DNA of 49,294 nt from Endobugula sp047619205 (GCA_047619205.1 JBLHJR010000016.1:1-49294), one strand, 5' to 3'; counted from the stretch's first letter, positions 24,839 through 34,175 are shown. Numbers and translations: made by a program. The notes: generated by a model not told the origin, from the letters alone.

Positions 24839-25684
24839 ATGAAGACCGCCTTATTAAGCCAACATATTGCTCACTCGATGAATCTTTTGCGTAAGTCTGA
24901 ACGCAAGGTTGCAGAGTATGTACTCAATCATCAGCAAGACGTGATCCATATGCGCGTGATTGATTTAGCCAATCATGCCTCGGTCAGTGAGCCTACGGTA
25001 ATTCGCTTTTGTCGTGCCATTGGTTGTAGTGGTTTTCAAGATTTTAAACTCACCCTTGCCCAGCAATTGGCCTCCAGTCCGAGCTTTGGACAAATTGCGG
25101 TAACGGATGCTGATTCAACGGCTGACTTTTCTAAAAAGGTCTTTGATAGCACTATTGATACCTTGCTCAATGTTCGCAATAGCTTAAATATTGACACTAT
25201 TCATCAAGCCGTGGCTGCCATGGCTGCCGCTAGTCGTATTGAATTTTTTGGTTTTGGCGCTTCGGGAGCAGTTGCTGCAGATGCTTACCATAAATTTTTT
25301 CGCTTGCAGCTTGCTGCCGCTGCTCACTCGGATCATCATTTTCAAAACATGTCGGCTTCTTCTATGAGAGCTGGTGATGTAGTAGTGGCGATTTCTCATA
25401 GTGGCCGTACAAAGGCCTTACTCGATTCAATTAGATTAGTGAAAGAAGCGGGGGGAACGGTCATCAGTATTTGCCCAAATAATTCACCTATAGCCGAAAT
25501 CGCCGATATACCCATTCTTGTGAATGTAGAAGAAGATATTGAGATATATACCCCATTATGTTCTCGAATTGCCCACCTTGTAGTTATTGATGTGCTTGCT
25601 ATTGGCGTGGCACAAAAAAAAGGGCCTGATTTAAAGGCTCATTTATTCAAGTTGAAGCAAGGTTTGCGCAGCGTAAGAGTCTAG
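24839..25684 (+). CDS. RpiR/HexR family transcriptional regulator
   Basis: A 281-residue regulator with an N-terminal RpiR helix-turn-helix (LRKSERKVAEYVLNHQQDVIHM, VSEPTVIRFCRAIGCSGFQDFKL) and a C-terminal SIS domain at about 125-260 (RIEFFGFGASGAVAADAYHKF, VVVAISHSGRTKALLDSIRL) that binds a sugar phosphate. It is HexR-like; HexR responds to 2-keto-3-deoxy-6-phosphogluconate and controls central carbon genes. It converges with glmS at only six bases. The position next to glmS may instead point to amino-sugar sensing; this is speculation. Confidence 0.85.
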   Translation: MKTALLSQHIAHSMNLLRKSERKVAEYVLNHQQDVIHMRVIDLANHASVSEPTVIRFCRAIGCSGFQDFKLTLAQQLASSPSFGQIAVTDADSTADFSKKVFDSTIDTLLNVRNSLNIDTIHQAVAAMAAASRIEFFGFGASGAVAADAYHKFFRLQLAAAAHSDHHFQNMSASSMRAGDVVVAISHSGRTKALLDSIRLVKEAGGTVISICPNNSPIAEIADIPILVNVEEDIEIYTPLCSRIAHLVVIDVLAIGVAQKKGPDLKAHLFKLKQGLRSVRV

Positions 25685-25690
25685 CTCTAC

Positions 25691-27520
25691 TTATTCTACC
25701 GTAACTGACTTCGCTAAATTACGCGGCTGATCTACATCTGTGCCCTTTAATACGGCCACATGATAAGCAAGTAACTGTAAGGGCAGAGTAAAAACAATGG
25801 GGGATAACCTATAAGGTACTTTAGGAAGGTGAATAACGATACATTGGTCAGTATTTTTAAAGTTAGTTTCTGTGTCTGCAAAAACAAATAACTGCCCACC
25901 TCTAGCCTGCACTTCTTCTAAGTTAGATTTTAGTTTATCTAACAAATCATCATTAGGTGCAACCGCTACGATCGGCATCTCGCTATCCACTAAAGCTAGG
26001 GGGCCATGCTTTAGTTCCCCCGCAGGATACGCTTCTGCATGAATATACGAAATTTCTTTTAGTTTAAGTGCACCTTCTAATGCGATAGGGTATTGCATCC
26101 CGCGACCTAAAAATAGCGCATGGTGTTTATCAATAAAGGCTTCACTCACTTTTTCTATTTCTTTTTCTAATGCTAAGACTTGTTCGCAAAGTGCCGGCAG
26201 CAATTTTAATTCTTCTACTAATGCCGCTTCACGTGCTTCGCTTAATCCATTTCTACGCCCAAGTACAATGGTTAGTAATTGTAACGCAACTAACTGTGTC
26301 GTGAATGCCTTGGTAGATGCCACACCAATTTCTGGACCCGCTTCTGTCATTAGTGAAAGTTCAGACTCTCTCACCAGCGCACTGTTAGGAACATTACAAA
26401 CCGTTAGTGAGGCGAGAACGTTTTTGTTCTTCTTTGCTTTATTTAGTGCTGCCAAAGTATCCGCTGTTTCTCCTGATTGTGAAATAGTCACAACTAGTGT
26501 TGCCGCAGGAATAAACGCATTTCGATAACGAAACTCACTCGCAATTTCAACTGAGCAAGGTAAGTTTGCTTGTGCTTCTATCCAATATTTAGACACCAAG
26601 CCAGCATGATAGCTCGTGCCACAAGCAATGATTTGTACATTTTTTACCTGATCAAAAATAGCTTTGGCTTTTATGCCGAAACATTCTTCCAATACCCGCT
26701 GCTTGCCTAGACGACCCTGTAAGGTTTGTTTAATAACCATAGGCTGTTCATAAATTTCTTTGAGCATGTAATGACGATACTCACCACGACTGGCCGATTG
26801 TTCATTACCCGTTAGCTTAACTTTTTCACGCTCGACTTTTTTATTTTCACCATCAAAAATTATAATTTCATCAGCTGTAATTTCGGCAACATCACCTTCT
26901 TCTAAATAAATAAATTGGTCGGTTACTTGTCTTAGCGCTAATTGATCAGACGCTATGAAATTTTCTTCTATACCTACGCCAATGACTAACGGGCTACCTT
27001 TTCTTGCTGCAATAATTTTATTAGGTTCTTGGCAACTCACCACACCTAATGCATAGGCCCCTTCACATAAGGCAATGCTACTCTTTACAGCTTGCGTTAG
27101 GTTTTCACTACTTATTAGAAAATCATTAATTAAATGCACTATAACTTCTGTGTCTGTTTCACTAATAAAAGCATAGCCTTTTGCTATTAATTTCTCTCTT
27201 AGCTCGGCGTGATTTTCAATAATGCCATTATGAACAATCGCAATTTTTCTAGAATTGTGCGGGTGAGCATTTTTTTTTGTGGGCTTACCGTGAGTAGCCC
27301 AGCGAGTATGAGCAATACCAATATTACTATGTGTGGGCTGCTGTTTTACAGCAGCCTCAAGATTAATTACCTTGCCTATTTCTTTGCGCACCTCAATACT
27401 GTCATTTTCTAAAACCGCAATGCCTGCAGAATCATAACCACGATATTCTAAACGACGCAAACCTTCTAATAAGATTTCTGTTACGTTACGTTGCGCTACT
27501 GCACCAACAATGCCACACAT
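25691..27520 (-). CDS. glmS: Glutamine-fructose-6-phosphate aminotransferase
   Basis: GlmS makes glucosamine-6-phosphate from fructose-6-phosphate and glutamine, the entry to UDP-GlcNAc. The 609-residue protein has the N-terminal glutamine amidotransferase with Cys2 (MCGIVGAVAQRN) and two SIS domains (IACGTSYHAGLVSKYWIEA; ALFLGRGMQYPIALEGALKLKEISYIHAEAYPAGELKHGPLAL). It ends LAKSVTVE as expected. It lies 16 bases after glmU on the same strand, a compact operon with the next enzyme pair of the pathway. I saw no glmS ribozyme in the leader. Confidence 0.97.
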   Translation of the reverse strand: MCGIVGAVAQRNVTEILLEGLRRLEYRGYDSAGIAVLENDSIEVRKEIGKVINLEAAVKQQPTHSNIGIAHTRWATHGKPTKKNAHPHNSRKIAIVHNGIIENHAELREKLIAKGYAFISETDTEVIVHLINDFLISSENLTQAVKSSIALCEGAYALGVVSCQEPNKIIAARKGSPLVIGVGIEENFIASDQLALRQVTDQFIYLEEGDVAEITADEIIIFDGENKKVEREKVKLTGNEQSASRGEYRHYMLKEIYEQPMVIKQTLQGRLGKQRVLEECFGIKAKAIFDQVKNVQIIACGTSYHAGLVSKYWIEAQANLPCSVEIASEFRYRNAFIPAATLVVTISQSGETADTLAALNKAKKNKNVLASLTVCNVPNSALVRESELSLMTEAGPEIGVASTKAFTTQLVALQLLTIVLGRRNGLSEAREAALVEELKLLPALCEQVLALEKEIEKVSEAFIDKHHALFLGRGMQYPIALEGALKLKEISYIHAEAYPAGELKHGPLALVDSEMPIVAVAPNDDLLDKLKSNLEEVQARGGQLFVFADTETNFKNTDQCIVIHLPKVPYRLSPIVFTLPLQLLAYHVAVLKGTDVDQPRNLAKSVTVE

Positions 27521-27536
27521 AATAGTTCCTGATTTT

Positions 27537-28898
27537 TTACGATTGTTTTTTTGTTGGGCGCTGCCAATCTTTATGAGATTTTTGTGGTGCGCGGGTAAGC
27601 GCTAAAGTATTTTTTTCAACCGATTTATTAATTATTGAACCCGCGCCAATAGTTGAACCGGTCTCTAAAATTACTGGCGCCACTAAGGCTGTATTTGAAC
27701 CAACGAAAACATTATCACCAATCGTTGTTTGATGTTTGTTAACCCCATCATAATTACAGGTAATGGTTCCTGCACCTATATTAACGTTCTCACCTAACAC
27801 TGCATCACCGACATAACTTAAGTGATTTATTTTGCTACCTTTACCAATAATCGCTTTTTTTGTTTCAACGAAATTTCCAATTTTTGCCTTATCTTCTAAG
27901 CAAGTCCCTGGGCGCAAGCGGGCAAAAGGGCCTATTACACAATGAGTATTGACCGTGGAATCTTCAAGGATACTGTTGTCTTTAATGATGGTACCAGCAC
28001 CAATGGTTGAATTTTCAATAATGCAATTAGCGCCAATGGTCACGCCATCTGCAATCACTACCTGACCTTTAAAAATACAGTTAATGTCGATAACTACATC
28101 ATTGCCAACCGTTAGTTCTCCCCGGCAGTCAAACCGCGCAGAATCCATTAATGTCACACCATCGATTAATAGCTGTTCGGCTAAATTCCGTTGAAAAATT
28201 CTTTCTAATTCCGCTTGTTGACGGCGATCATTTACGCCTAATACTTCCCATTCATTATCAGGCTGTTCGGTCTCAATATTAACGCCTTGCTGTTGAGCCA
28301 TAGCGATAATATCGGTTAAGTAATATTCGCCCTGGGCATTACCGTTAGATAGCAAAGGCAACCACTGCTTAAGATGGTTAGAATTAACCGCCATTATGCC
28401 GGTATTCACTTCTGTAATAAGCAGTTGCTTCTCTGATGCATCCTTCTGCTCAACAATCGAAATCACTTTTTGCTCGGCATCGCGAATAATACGTCCATAA
28501 CCTTTAGGATTCTCTAACTCGACAGTTAACAATCCTAAGCTATTAGTACTAGCGCAAGCAATTAAACGTTCTAGTGTGGCTGTTTTAATCAGTGGGACAT
28601 CACCATAAAGAATAAGCACAATGGCATCTTCATGGAAATAGGGCAGGGCTTGCTGTACAGCATGTCCAGTGCCTAACTGTTGTGCCTGTAGAATATAATT
28701 ATGTTGCTCGCCTAAGGCTTTTTGAACTTTATCTGCGCCATGGCCGATAAGGCAGTTCATGGGTAAGCCCGTTAACGGATGAGCTGCATTAATCACATGT
28801 TCGACGAGAGGCTTACCCGCGATGGTGTGCAAGACTTTGGGGAGGTCTGATTTCATGCGCGAGCCTTTACCGGCCGCTAGAATGAGGATATCTAACAT
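27537..28898 (-). CDS. glmU: Bifunctional UDP-GlcNAc pyrophosphorylase / GlcN-1-P acetyltransferase
   Basis: GlmU acetylates glucosamine-1-phosphate and then joins it to UTP. The 453-residue protein begins with the nucleotidyltransferase motif LILAAGKGSRMKSDLPKVLH and has the uridylyl site YGDVPLI. The C-terminal left-handed beta helix shows hexapeptide repeats, for example VTIGANCIIENSTIGAGTII and VGSNTALVAPVILETGSTIGAGSIINKSV. It precedes glmS and follows the atp operon terminator, so it likely has its own promoter. Confidence 0.97.
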   Translation of the reverse strand: MLDILILAAGKGSRMKSDLPKVLHTIAGKPLVEHVINAAHPLTGLPMNCLIGHGADKVQKALGEQHNYILQAQQLGTGHAVQQALPYFHEDAIVLILYGDVPLIKTATLERLIACASTNSLGLLTVELENPKGYGRIIRDAEQKVISIVEQKDASEKQLLITEVNTGIMAVNSNHLKQWLPLLSNGNAQGEYYLTDIIAMAQQQGVNIETEQPDNEWEVLGVNDRRQQAELERIFQRNLAEQLLIDGVTLMDSARFDCRGELTVGNDVVIDINCIFKGQVVIADGVTIGANCIIENSTIGAGTIIKDNSILEDSTVNTHCVIGPFARLRPGTCLEDKAKIGNFVETKKAIIGKGSKINHLSYVGDAVLGENVNIGAGTITCNYDGVNKHQTTIGDNVFVGSNTALVAPVILETGSTIGAGSIINKSVEKNTLALTRAPQKSHKDWQRPTKKQS

Positions 28899-28926
28899 AG
28901 AGTGGATGCTATTCCATAAAACATAG

Positions 28927-28956
28927 AAAAAGGGTGCTAATGCTACCCTTTTTTTG
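28927..28956 (-). terminator. Terminator between the atp operon and glmU
   Basis: An AGGGT/ACCCT stem with loop GCTAATGCT is flanked by A-rich and T-rich runs. Read on the minus strand, it ends CCCTTTTT, a classical intrinsic terminator after atpC; the symmetrical T-run on the plus strand makes it bidirectional in principle. Confidence 0.7.
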
Positions 28957-29031
28957 ACTAATATTCATGGAAAAGTGAGGTCAAATTAATTTTTTGCTTA
29001 CCCTTCTTAATGATAAAAAAGAAAGTGCAAA

Positions 29032-29057
29032 AAAGTTAACTCTAAGAAGTTAACTTT
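29032..29057. repeat. Palindrome at 3' end of atpC
   Basis: AAAGTTAACT (29032-29041) and AGTTAACTTT (29048-29057) form a perfect inverted repeat with a six-base loop, followed by GACCC. On the minus strand it reads GGGTCAAAGTTAACTT, which shares the GGGTCARAGT core with the larger hairpin at 29531-29574. Confidence 0.6.
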
Positions 29058-29072
29058 GACCCTTCTTTGCCT

Positions 29073-29498
29073 TTATTTGCCCATCTTTTTACGGATAGCT
29101 TGTAGTGTACGCAGTTGTGCAGAAGCTTCTGCTAATCGGATCGCGGCTTTAGAGTAATCAAATTCAGCGCCTTGATTAACAATACTTCTTTCAGCTTCTT
29201 CTTTCGCTTGTATGGCGGCGGCTTCATCCATATCTTCTGCACGTAAGGCCGTATCTGCAAGCACGGTAACGCCATGAGGCTGTACTTCAACATAGCCGCC
29301 AGAAATATAGAAAACTTGCTCTTCGCCTGACTGCATCATCAAACGAATAGGCCCAGGCTGCAAACCAGACAATAAAGGCGCGTGACCATAAGATATACCT
29401 AAGTCACCTTCACTACCTGCAGCAACCACTAGCTCAACTAACCCCGAGAAGATCTGCTTTTCTGCACTAACGATGTCACAGTGGACTGTCATCGCCAT
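29073..29498 (-). CDS. atpC: ATP synthase F1 subunit epsilon
   Basis: A 141-residue protein of normal length. The N-terminal beta-sandwich (MTVHCDIVSAEKQIFSGLVELVVAAGSEGDLGISYGHAPLLSGL) and the C-terminal helical pair (AEEAERSIVNQGAEFDYSKA, LRTLQAIRKKMGK) are both present. It couples the gamma stalk to the c-ring and can inhibit ATP hydrolysis. It is the last gene of the operon; the gap to atpD carries an 18-bp hairpin. Confidence 0.96.
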   Translation of the reverse strand: MAMTVHCDIVSAEKQIFSGLVELVVAAGSEGDLGISYGHAPLLSGLQPGPIRLMMQSGEEQVFYISGGYVEVQPHGVTVLADTALRAEDMDEAAAIQAKEEAERSIVNQGAEFDYSKAAIRLAEASAQLRTLQAIRKKMGK

Positions 29499-29530
29499 AA
29501 TTTAGCCTCTTTATTAGAAAGAGAAGAAAA

Positions 29531-29574
29531 ATCATAGGGTCAGAGTGAAAAGTAACTCACTCTGACCCTATGAT
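29531..29574. repeat. Perfect 18-bp-stem hairpin between atpD and atpC
   Basis: ATCATAGGGTCAGAGTGA at 29531-29548 is the exact reverse complement of 29557-29574, with an eight-base loop. It nearly fills the space between the two genes, 14 bases from the atpD stop. There is no T-run on the operon strand, so it is not an ordinary terminator. It may be a REP-like palindromic element or an mRNA processing/stability site. Confidence 0.8.
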
Positions 29575-29588
29575 TACCCCTTCTTAAA

Positions 29589-30986
29589 TTACATATTTTT
29601 CGCTTTTTCTATCGCTTCGTCGATAGTACCTACCATATAGAACGCTTGTTCTGGAAGGTCGTCATATTCACCGGCCAAAATACCGGTAAAACCACGAATG
29701 GTTTCTTTTAAAGAAACATATTTACCCGGTGAGCCCGTAAATATTTCTGCTACGAAGAAAGGCTGTGATAAGAAGCGTTCGATTTTACGTGCGCGTGATA
29801 CGGTTTGTTTGTCATCTTCTGACAATTCATCCATACCTAAAATCGCAATAATATCTTTCAATTCTTTATAACGCTGAAGTACGGTTTGTACGCCACGCGC
29901 CACATCATAATGCTCATTACCAATAATTAATGGATCAAGCTGACGTGAGGTTGAATCTAGTGGATCAACCGCCGGATAAATACCTTTTGCCGCAATGTCA
30001 CGGGACAGTACAACGGTAGAATCCAAATGAGCAAATGTCGTTGCTGGTGATGGATCAGTTAAGTCATCTGCAGGGACATAGACCGCTTGGATAGAGGTAA
30101 TTGAACCGGACTTAGTCGATGTAATGCGTTCTTGAAGTACACCCATCTCTTCAGCCAGCGTCGGCTGATAACCTACCGCTGAAGGCATACGACCTAGCAA
30201 TGCCGATACTTCCGTTCCCGCAAGAGTGTAACGATAAATATTATCAACAAATAATAAAACGTCTTTACCTTCATCACGGAATTTTTCCGCCATCGTTAAG
30301 CCGGTTAGTGCAACACGTAAGCGGTTACCTGGAGGCTCATTCATCTGGCCATAAACCATGGCTACTTTTGACTCGCTAAACGTCTTTACGTTAACAACGC
30401 CGGCTTCTTGCATCTCGTGATAGAAATCATTACCTTCACGAGTACGCTCACCCACACCAGCGAATACCGATAGACCGCTATGTTGTGTGGCGATGTTATT
30501 AATTAATTCCATCATGTTCACGGTTTTACCTACACCCGCACCACCAAAGAGACCGACTTTACCTCCCTTGGCAAATGGACAAACCAAGTCGATAACTTTA
30601 ATTCCAGTTTCTAATAATTCTTCCGACGCAGATAGTTCGTCATAAGCGGGGGCTTTACGGTGAATAGGCATGCGCTCTTTTTCACCAATAGGGCCACACT
30701 CATCAATGGGGTTGCCCAACACATCCATTATACGGCCTAGTGTTTCGGTACCCACCGGGACTAAAATAGGCGATTCGGTATTAGACACTTCCAAGCCACG
30801 ACTGATGCCTTCAGATGAACCCATAGCAATCGCACGAACGATGCCGTCACCTAATTGCTGCTGCACTTCAAGCGTTAAGCCTTTTTCACTCACAGTAAGA
30901 GCGTCATAAACTTTAGGCACTGAATCGCGTGGGAACTCCACATCAATTACGGCACCAATAATTTGTACGATACGTCCGCTACTCAT
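29589..30986 (-). CDS. atpD: ATP synthase F1 subunit beta
   Basis: The catalytic subunit, 465 residues. Walker A reads GGAGVGKTVNMMELI near residue 150, Walker B LLFVDNIYRYTLAGTEVSALLGRMPSAVGYQPTL, and the catalytic-site block GVGERTREGNDFYHEM carries the conserved Glu. The DELSEED-type region reads GMDELSEDDKQTVSRARK. All expected parts are intact. A 162-base gap separates it from atpG and contains heptamer repeats. Confidence 0.98.
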   Translation of the reverse strand: MSSGRIVQIIGAVIDVEFPRDSVPKVYDALTVSEKGLTLEVQQQLGDGIVRAIAMGSSEGISRGLEVSNTESPILVPVGTETLGRIMDVLGNPIDECGPIGEKERMPIHRKAPAYDELSASEELLETGIKVIDLVCPFAKGGKVGLFGGAGVGKTVNMMELINNIATQHSGLSVFAGVGERTREGNDFYHEMQEAGVVNVKTFSESKVAMVYGQMNEPPGNRLRVALTGLTMAEKFRDEGKDVLLFVDNIYRYTLAGTEVSALLGRMPSAVGYQPTLAEEMGVLQERITSTKSGSITSIQAVYVPADDLTDPSPATTFAHLDSTVVLSRDIAAKGIYPAVDPLDSTSRQLDPLIIGNEHYDVARGVQTVLQRYKELKDIIAILGMDELSEDDKQTVSRARKIERFLSQPFFVAEIFTGSPGKYVSLKETIRGFTGILAGEYDDLPEQAFYMVGTIDEAIEKAKNM

Positions 30987-31080
30987 TTCCGAGTCCTCTA
31001 ATATTTATTTAAACTGAGATGTTAGTTAAATTAATCGCTTTTTGCTGTAAATTTAATTGCTGTATTCTATTTCTCAGCAA

Positions 31081-31145
31081 GACGTGAGATGTCCAACGTG
31101 AGACGCTTTAAAAGCACCTCACATCTCGCATCTCACATCTCGCGT
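31081..31145. repeat. Heptamer/14-mer repeats in inverted pairs between atpG and atpD
   Basis: CTCACATCTCGC occurs twice as a 14-base tandem at 31118-31131 and 31132-31145; on the other strand these read as GAGATGY heptamers. Facing them, ACGTGAGA occurs twice as a 14-base tandem at 31082-31095 and 31096-31109. The two halves can pair into a long imperfect hairpin in the mRNA. Confidence 0.7.
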
Positions 31146-31148
31146 GTT

Positions 31149-32009
31149 TTACACCGCCGCTGCGCCACTAACAATTTCAGACAATTCCTGAGTAATCGCC
31201 GATTGACGTGCTTTGTTATACACTAATTGCAAATCATCAATCATGTCACCCGCGTTATCCGTTGCACTTTTCATCGCAATCATGCGTGCGGCTTGCTCAC
31301 AAGCAGCATTTTCCACTACCGCTTGATACACTTGTGATTCAATATAACGAACCAACAGACCATCTAGCAATTCTTTCGAATTAGGTTCGTAAATATAGTC
31401 CCAAGCATGCTTAAGCTTTTGATCGTCATCCGCTTGCAATGGTAATAACTGGCTCACCGTTGGGGTTTGCGTCATAGTATTAACGAAGACGTTATTCACT
31501 AAGAATAGACGGTCGATTTTGCCATTAGCATAAGCGTCTAACATCACTTTTACAGTACCGATCAAATCAGCAACTACGGGTGCTTCGCCAATATCACGAA
31601 CCGCAGCTTCAACATTACCGCCATAACTATTAAAAAATGCTGCGCCTTTAGCGCCAATTAAACATAGATCAATATCAACTTCTTGTTCGGACCACACTTG
31701 CATAGATTTAACGGCAGCTTTAAATGAGTTGGTGTTCAAACCACCACATAAACCACGATCAGTCGATATAATGATGAAGCCAACGCGTTTTACATCACGT
31801 TTCTGTAAATACAAATGCTTATATTCAAGATTAGCATTGGCCATATGCCCAACAACACTGCGGATGCGTTGCGCATAAGGCTTGCCCAACGCCATGCGTT
31901 CCTGAGCTTTACGCATTTTACTCGCGGCAACCATTTCCATTGCGCTAGTAATTTTCTGCGTACTTTTAATGCTCGTAATCTGCGTGCGTATTTCTTTTCC
32001 GACTGCCAT
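31149..32009 (-). CDS. atpG: ATP synthase F1 subunit gamma
   Basis: The 286-residue central rotor shaft. The N-terminal coiled coil (AVGKEIRTQITSIKSTQKITSAMEMVAASKMRKAQ), the middle ISTDRGLCGGLN block and the C-terminal helix (RMIAMKSATDNAGDMIDDLQLVYNKARQSAITQELSEIVSGAAA) are full length. It lies 32 bases from atpA. Confidence 0.98.
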   Translation of the reverse strand: MAVGKEIRTQITSIKSTQKITSAMEMVAASKMRKAQERMALGKPYAQRIRSVVGHMANANLEYKHLYLQKRDVKRVGFIIISTDRGLCGGLNTNSFKAAVKSMQVWSEQEVDIDLCLIGAKGAAFFNSYGGNVEAAVRDIGEAPVVADLIGTVKVMLDAYANGKIDRLFLVNNVFVNTMTQTPTVSQLLPLQADDDQKLKHAWDYIYEPNSKELLDGLLVRYIESQVYQAVVENAACEQAARMIAMKSATDNAGDMIDDLQLVYNKARQSAITQELSEIVSGAAAV

Positions 32010-32041
32010 CTTTTTTTCCGATCTATTCGATTAGAAGGTTA

Positions 32042-33586
32042 CTACCAAGTTTGTGTCGCTTTAAATGCTTCAATTGCTGTCTTAAATGTTCCAGCAATAT
32101 CATCATTATAAGTCCCGCTTTTACTAATGTCGTTCATCAGCTCAGCATGTTCACTTGCCATATAAGACAATAGTGCTGATTCAAAAGAACCTAACTTAGC
32201 TACAGCTACATCCTTCAAATAACCTTCGTTAGCGGCATAAAGTACCACACCCATTTCAGCTGTTGACAGAGGCGTGTACTGCTTCTGCTTCATTAGTTCC
32301 ATTACACGAGCACCATGATCCAACTGTGCTTTAGTGGCATCATCAAGGTCAGATGCAAACTGCGAGAATGCTGCCAATTCACGATATTGTGCTAAGGCCG
32401 TACGGATGCCACCAGAAAGCTTCTTCACAATCTTAGTTTGTGCCGCACCACCCACACGAGATACAGAAATACCTGCATCCATCGCAGGACGAATTCCTGA
32501 ATTAAATAGATCTGAATCTAGGAATATCTGACCATCTGTAATTGAAATTACGTTGGTCGGTACGAAGGCAGAAACATCCCCAGCTTGTGTTTCAATAATA
32601 GGTAGGGCAGTTAATGAACCTGTTTTACCTTTAACTTCGCCTTTAGTGAAATCTTCTACATATTTCACGCTAACACGTGATGCGCGCTCTAATAGACGCG
32701 AATGCAAATAGAATACATCACCAGGATAAGCTTCACGACCTGGAGGTCGACGTAATAGTAGAGAAATTTGACGATAAGCCCATGCCTGCTTGGTCAAATC
32801 ATCATAAATGATTAATGCATCTTCACCGCGGTCACGATAGTATTCACCCATCGTACAACCCGCGAACGGTGCTAAAAATTGCATTGCTGCTGGATCAGAA
32901 GCAGTAGCTGCAACAATAATCGTATGTTCCATAGCGCCGTGTTCTTCTAACTTACGTACCACTGACGCAATAGAAGATGCTTTTTGACCAATCGCAACAT
33001 AGATACATTTAATACCCTTGCCTTTCTGATTGATAATGGCATCAACAGCGATCGCCGTTTTACCGGTCTGACGGTCACCAATAATCAACTCACGCTGACC
33101 TCGACCCACAGGCACCATCGCATCAATAGCCTTAAGGCCTAATTGAACGGGCTGATCAACTGATTGCCGATCAATAACTCCCGGTGCAATTTTTTCAATC
33201 GCATCGGTTTGTTTCGCTTCTACGGGACCTTTACCATCGATAGGAACACCCAAGGCATCCACTACACGACCTTGTAATTCAGGGCCTACAGGCACTTCCA
33301 AGATTCGACCTGTACATTTACAGCTCTGACCTTCAGCGATAGACTGGTAATCTCCAAGGATAACCACACCGACAGAATCGCGTTCCAAGTTAAGCGCCAT
33401 ACCATATATGCCGCCTTCGAATTCGATCATTTCGCCATACATTGCATCGGCTAAGCCGTGAATACGGATAATACCATCACTGACGGAAACCACCGTGCCT
33501 ACATTTTTGGCTTCGCTGCTTACGTCTAAAGAATCGATACGACTCTTAATGATTTCACTAATTTCTGAAGGATTCAGCTGCTGCAT
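32042..33586 (-). CDS. atpA: ATP synthase F1 subunit alpha
   Basis: 514 residues, the regulatory nucleotide-binding subunit. Walker A is GDRQTGKTAIAVDAI at about 169, and RPPGREAYPGDVFYLHSRLLERA follows. The arginine finger lies in the SVSRVGGAAQ region near residue 375. The N-terminus QQLNPSEISEIIKSRI matches gammaproteobacterial alpha subunits. It lies between atpH and atpG in standard order. Confidence 0.98.
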   Translation of the reverse strand: MQQLNPSEISEIIKSRIDSLDVSSEAKNVGTVVSVSDGIIRIHGLADAMYGEMIEFEGGIYGMALNLERDSVGVVILGDYQSIAEGQSCKCTGRILEVPVGPELQGRVVDALGVPIDGKGPVEAKQTDAIEKIAPGVIDRQSVDQPVQLGLKAIDAMVPVGRGQRELIIGDRQTGKTAIAVDAIINQKGKGIKCIYVAIGQKASSIASVVRKLEEHGAMEHTIIVAATASDPAAMQFLAPFAGCTMGEYYRDRGEDALIIYDDLTKQAWAYRQISLLLRRPPGREAYPGDVFYLHSRLLERASRVSVKYVEDFTKGEVKGKTGSLTALPIIETQAGDVSAFVPTNVISITDGQIFLDSDLFNSGIRPAMDAGISVSRVGGAAQTKIVKKLSGGIRTALAQYRELAAFSQFASDLDDATKAQLDHGARVMELMKQKQYTPLSTAEMGVVLYAANEGYLKDVAVAKLGSFESALLSYMASEHAELMNDISKSGTYNDDIAGTFKTAIEAFKATQTW

Positions 33587-33629
33587 GCTCTGTTCCTCTA
33601 ACCCCGTTTGGTGATAGTTAATGCTTAAT

Positions 33630-34163
33630 TTATACCAATGTTTCAGCTAGTTTGGCCAAACGACCACGAACTGAACCATCAATAACCATATCGCCAGCGC
33701 TGATTAGCACGCCACCGATTAATGATTTATCAATATCGGTTGATAATGACACCTCACTTTCTAATACTTCACTTAACTTTTCTGCTAACGCTTTTTCAAC
33801 GGCTGCATCTATTGTAAAAGCGCTACTAACGGTAATCTCAGAAAATTTATCTTGCTGAGCTTTAAAGTCTTCGAAAAGCTGTTGCACTTCTTTTAAAAGA
33901 GCCAAGCGTTTATTTTCTGCCATTATTGCAACAAAATTTTTGACTTTTTTATCAAGCTCTTCACCACAAAGTTCAAATAGTGTGGCTGCTTTTTCTGCCG
34001 ATGTAATTGTAGGAGAACTTAACAACTCTTCTACGATAGGCTTTTGCACAACACTTGCAACAACCGCTAATGACGATGACCATACATCTAAGGCTTTGTC
34101 AGCACGAGCATATTCAAAAGCGGCTTTTGCATAAGGGCGTGCAAGGGTAATTAATTCTGCCAT
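33630..34163 (-). CDS. atpH: ATP synthase F1 subunit delta
   Basis: A 177-residue stalk protein joining F1 to subunit b. It begins with the delta signature ITLARPYAKAAFEYA and ends with the conserved block IDKSLIGGVLISAGDMVIDGSVRGRLAKLAETL. It is separated from atpF by 12 bases and from atpA by 43. Confidence 0.97.
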   Translation of the reverse strand: MAELITLARPYAKAAFEYARADKALDVWSSSLAVVASVVQKPIVEELLSSPTITSAEKAATLFELCGEELDKKVKNFVAIMAENKRLALLKEVQQLFEDFKAQQDKFSEITVSSAFTIDAAVEKALAEKLSEVLESEVSLSTDIDKSLIGGVLISAGDMVIDGSVRGRLAKLAETLV

Positions 34164-34175
34164 GCCATCGCCTCT

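Noticed and set aside
26225..26240. Possible parS site inside glmS (CACGTG core)
   Set aside because: Only the left half resembles TGTTTCACGTGAAACA; the right half does not match.
27521..27536. glmS ribozyme or riboswitch
   Set aside because: Only 16 bases separate glmU and glmS, too short for the element, which is typical of Gram-positive bacteria.
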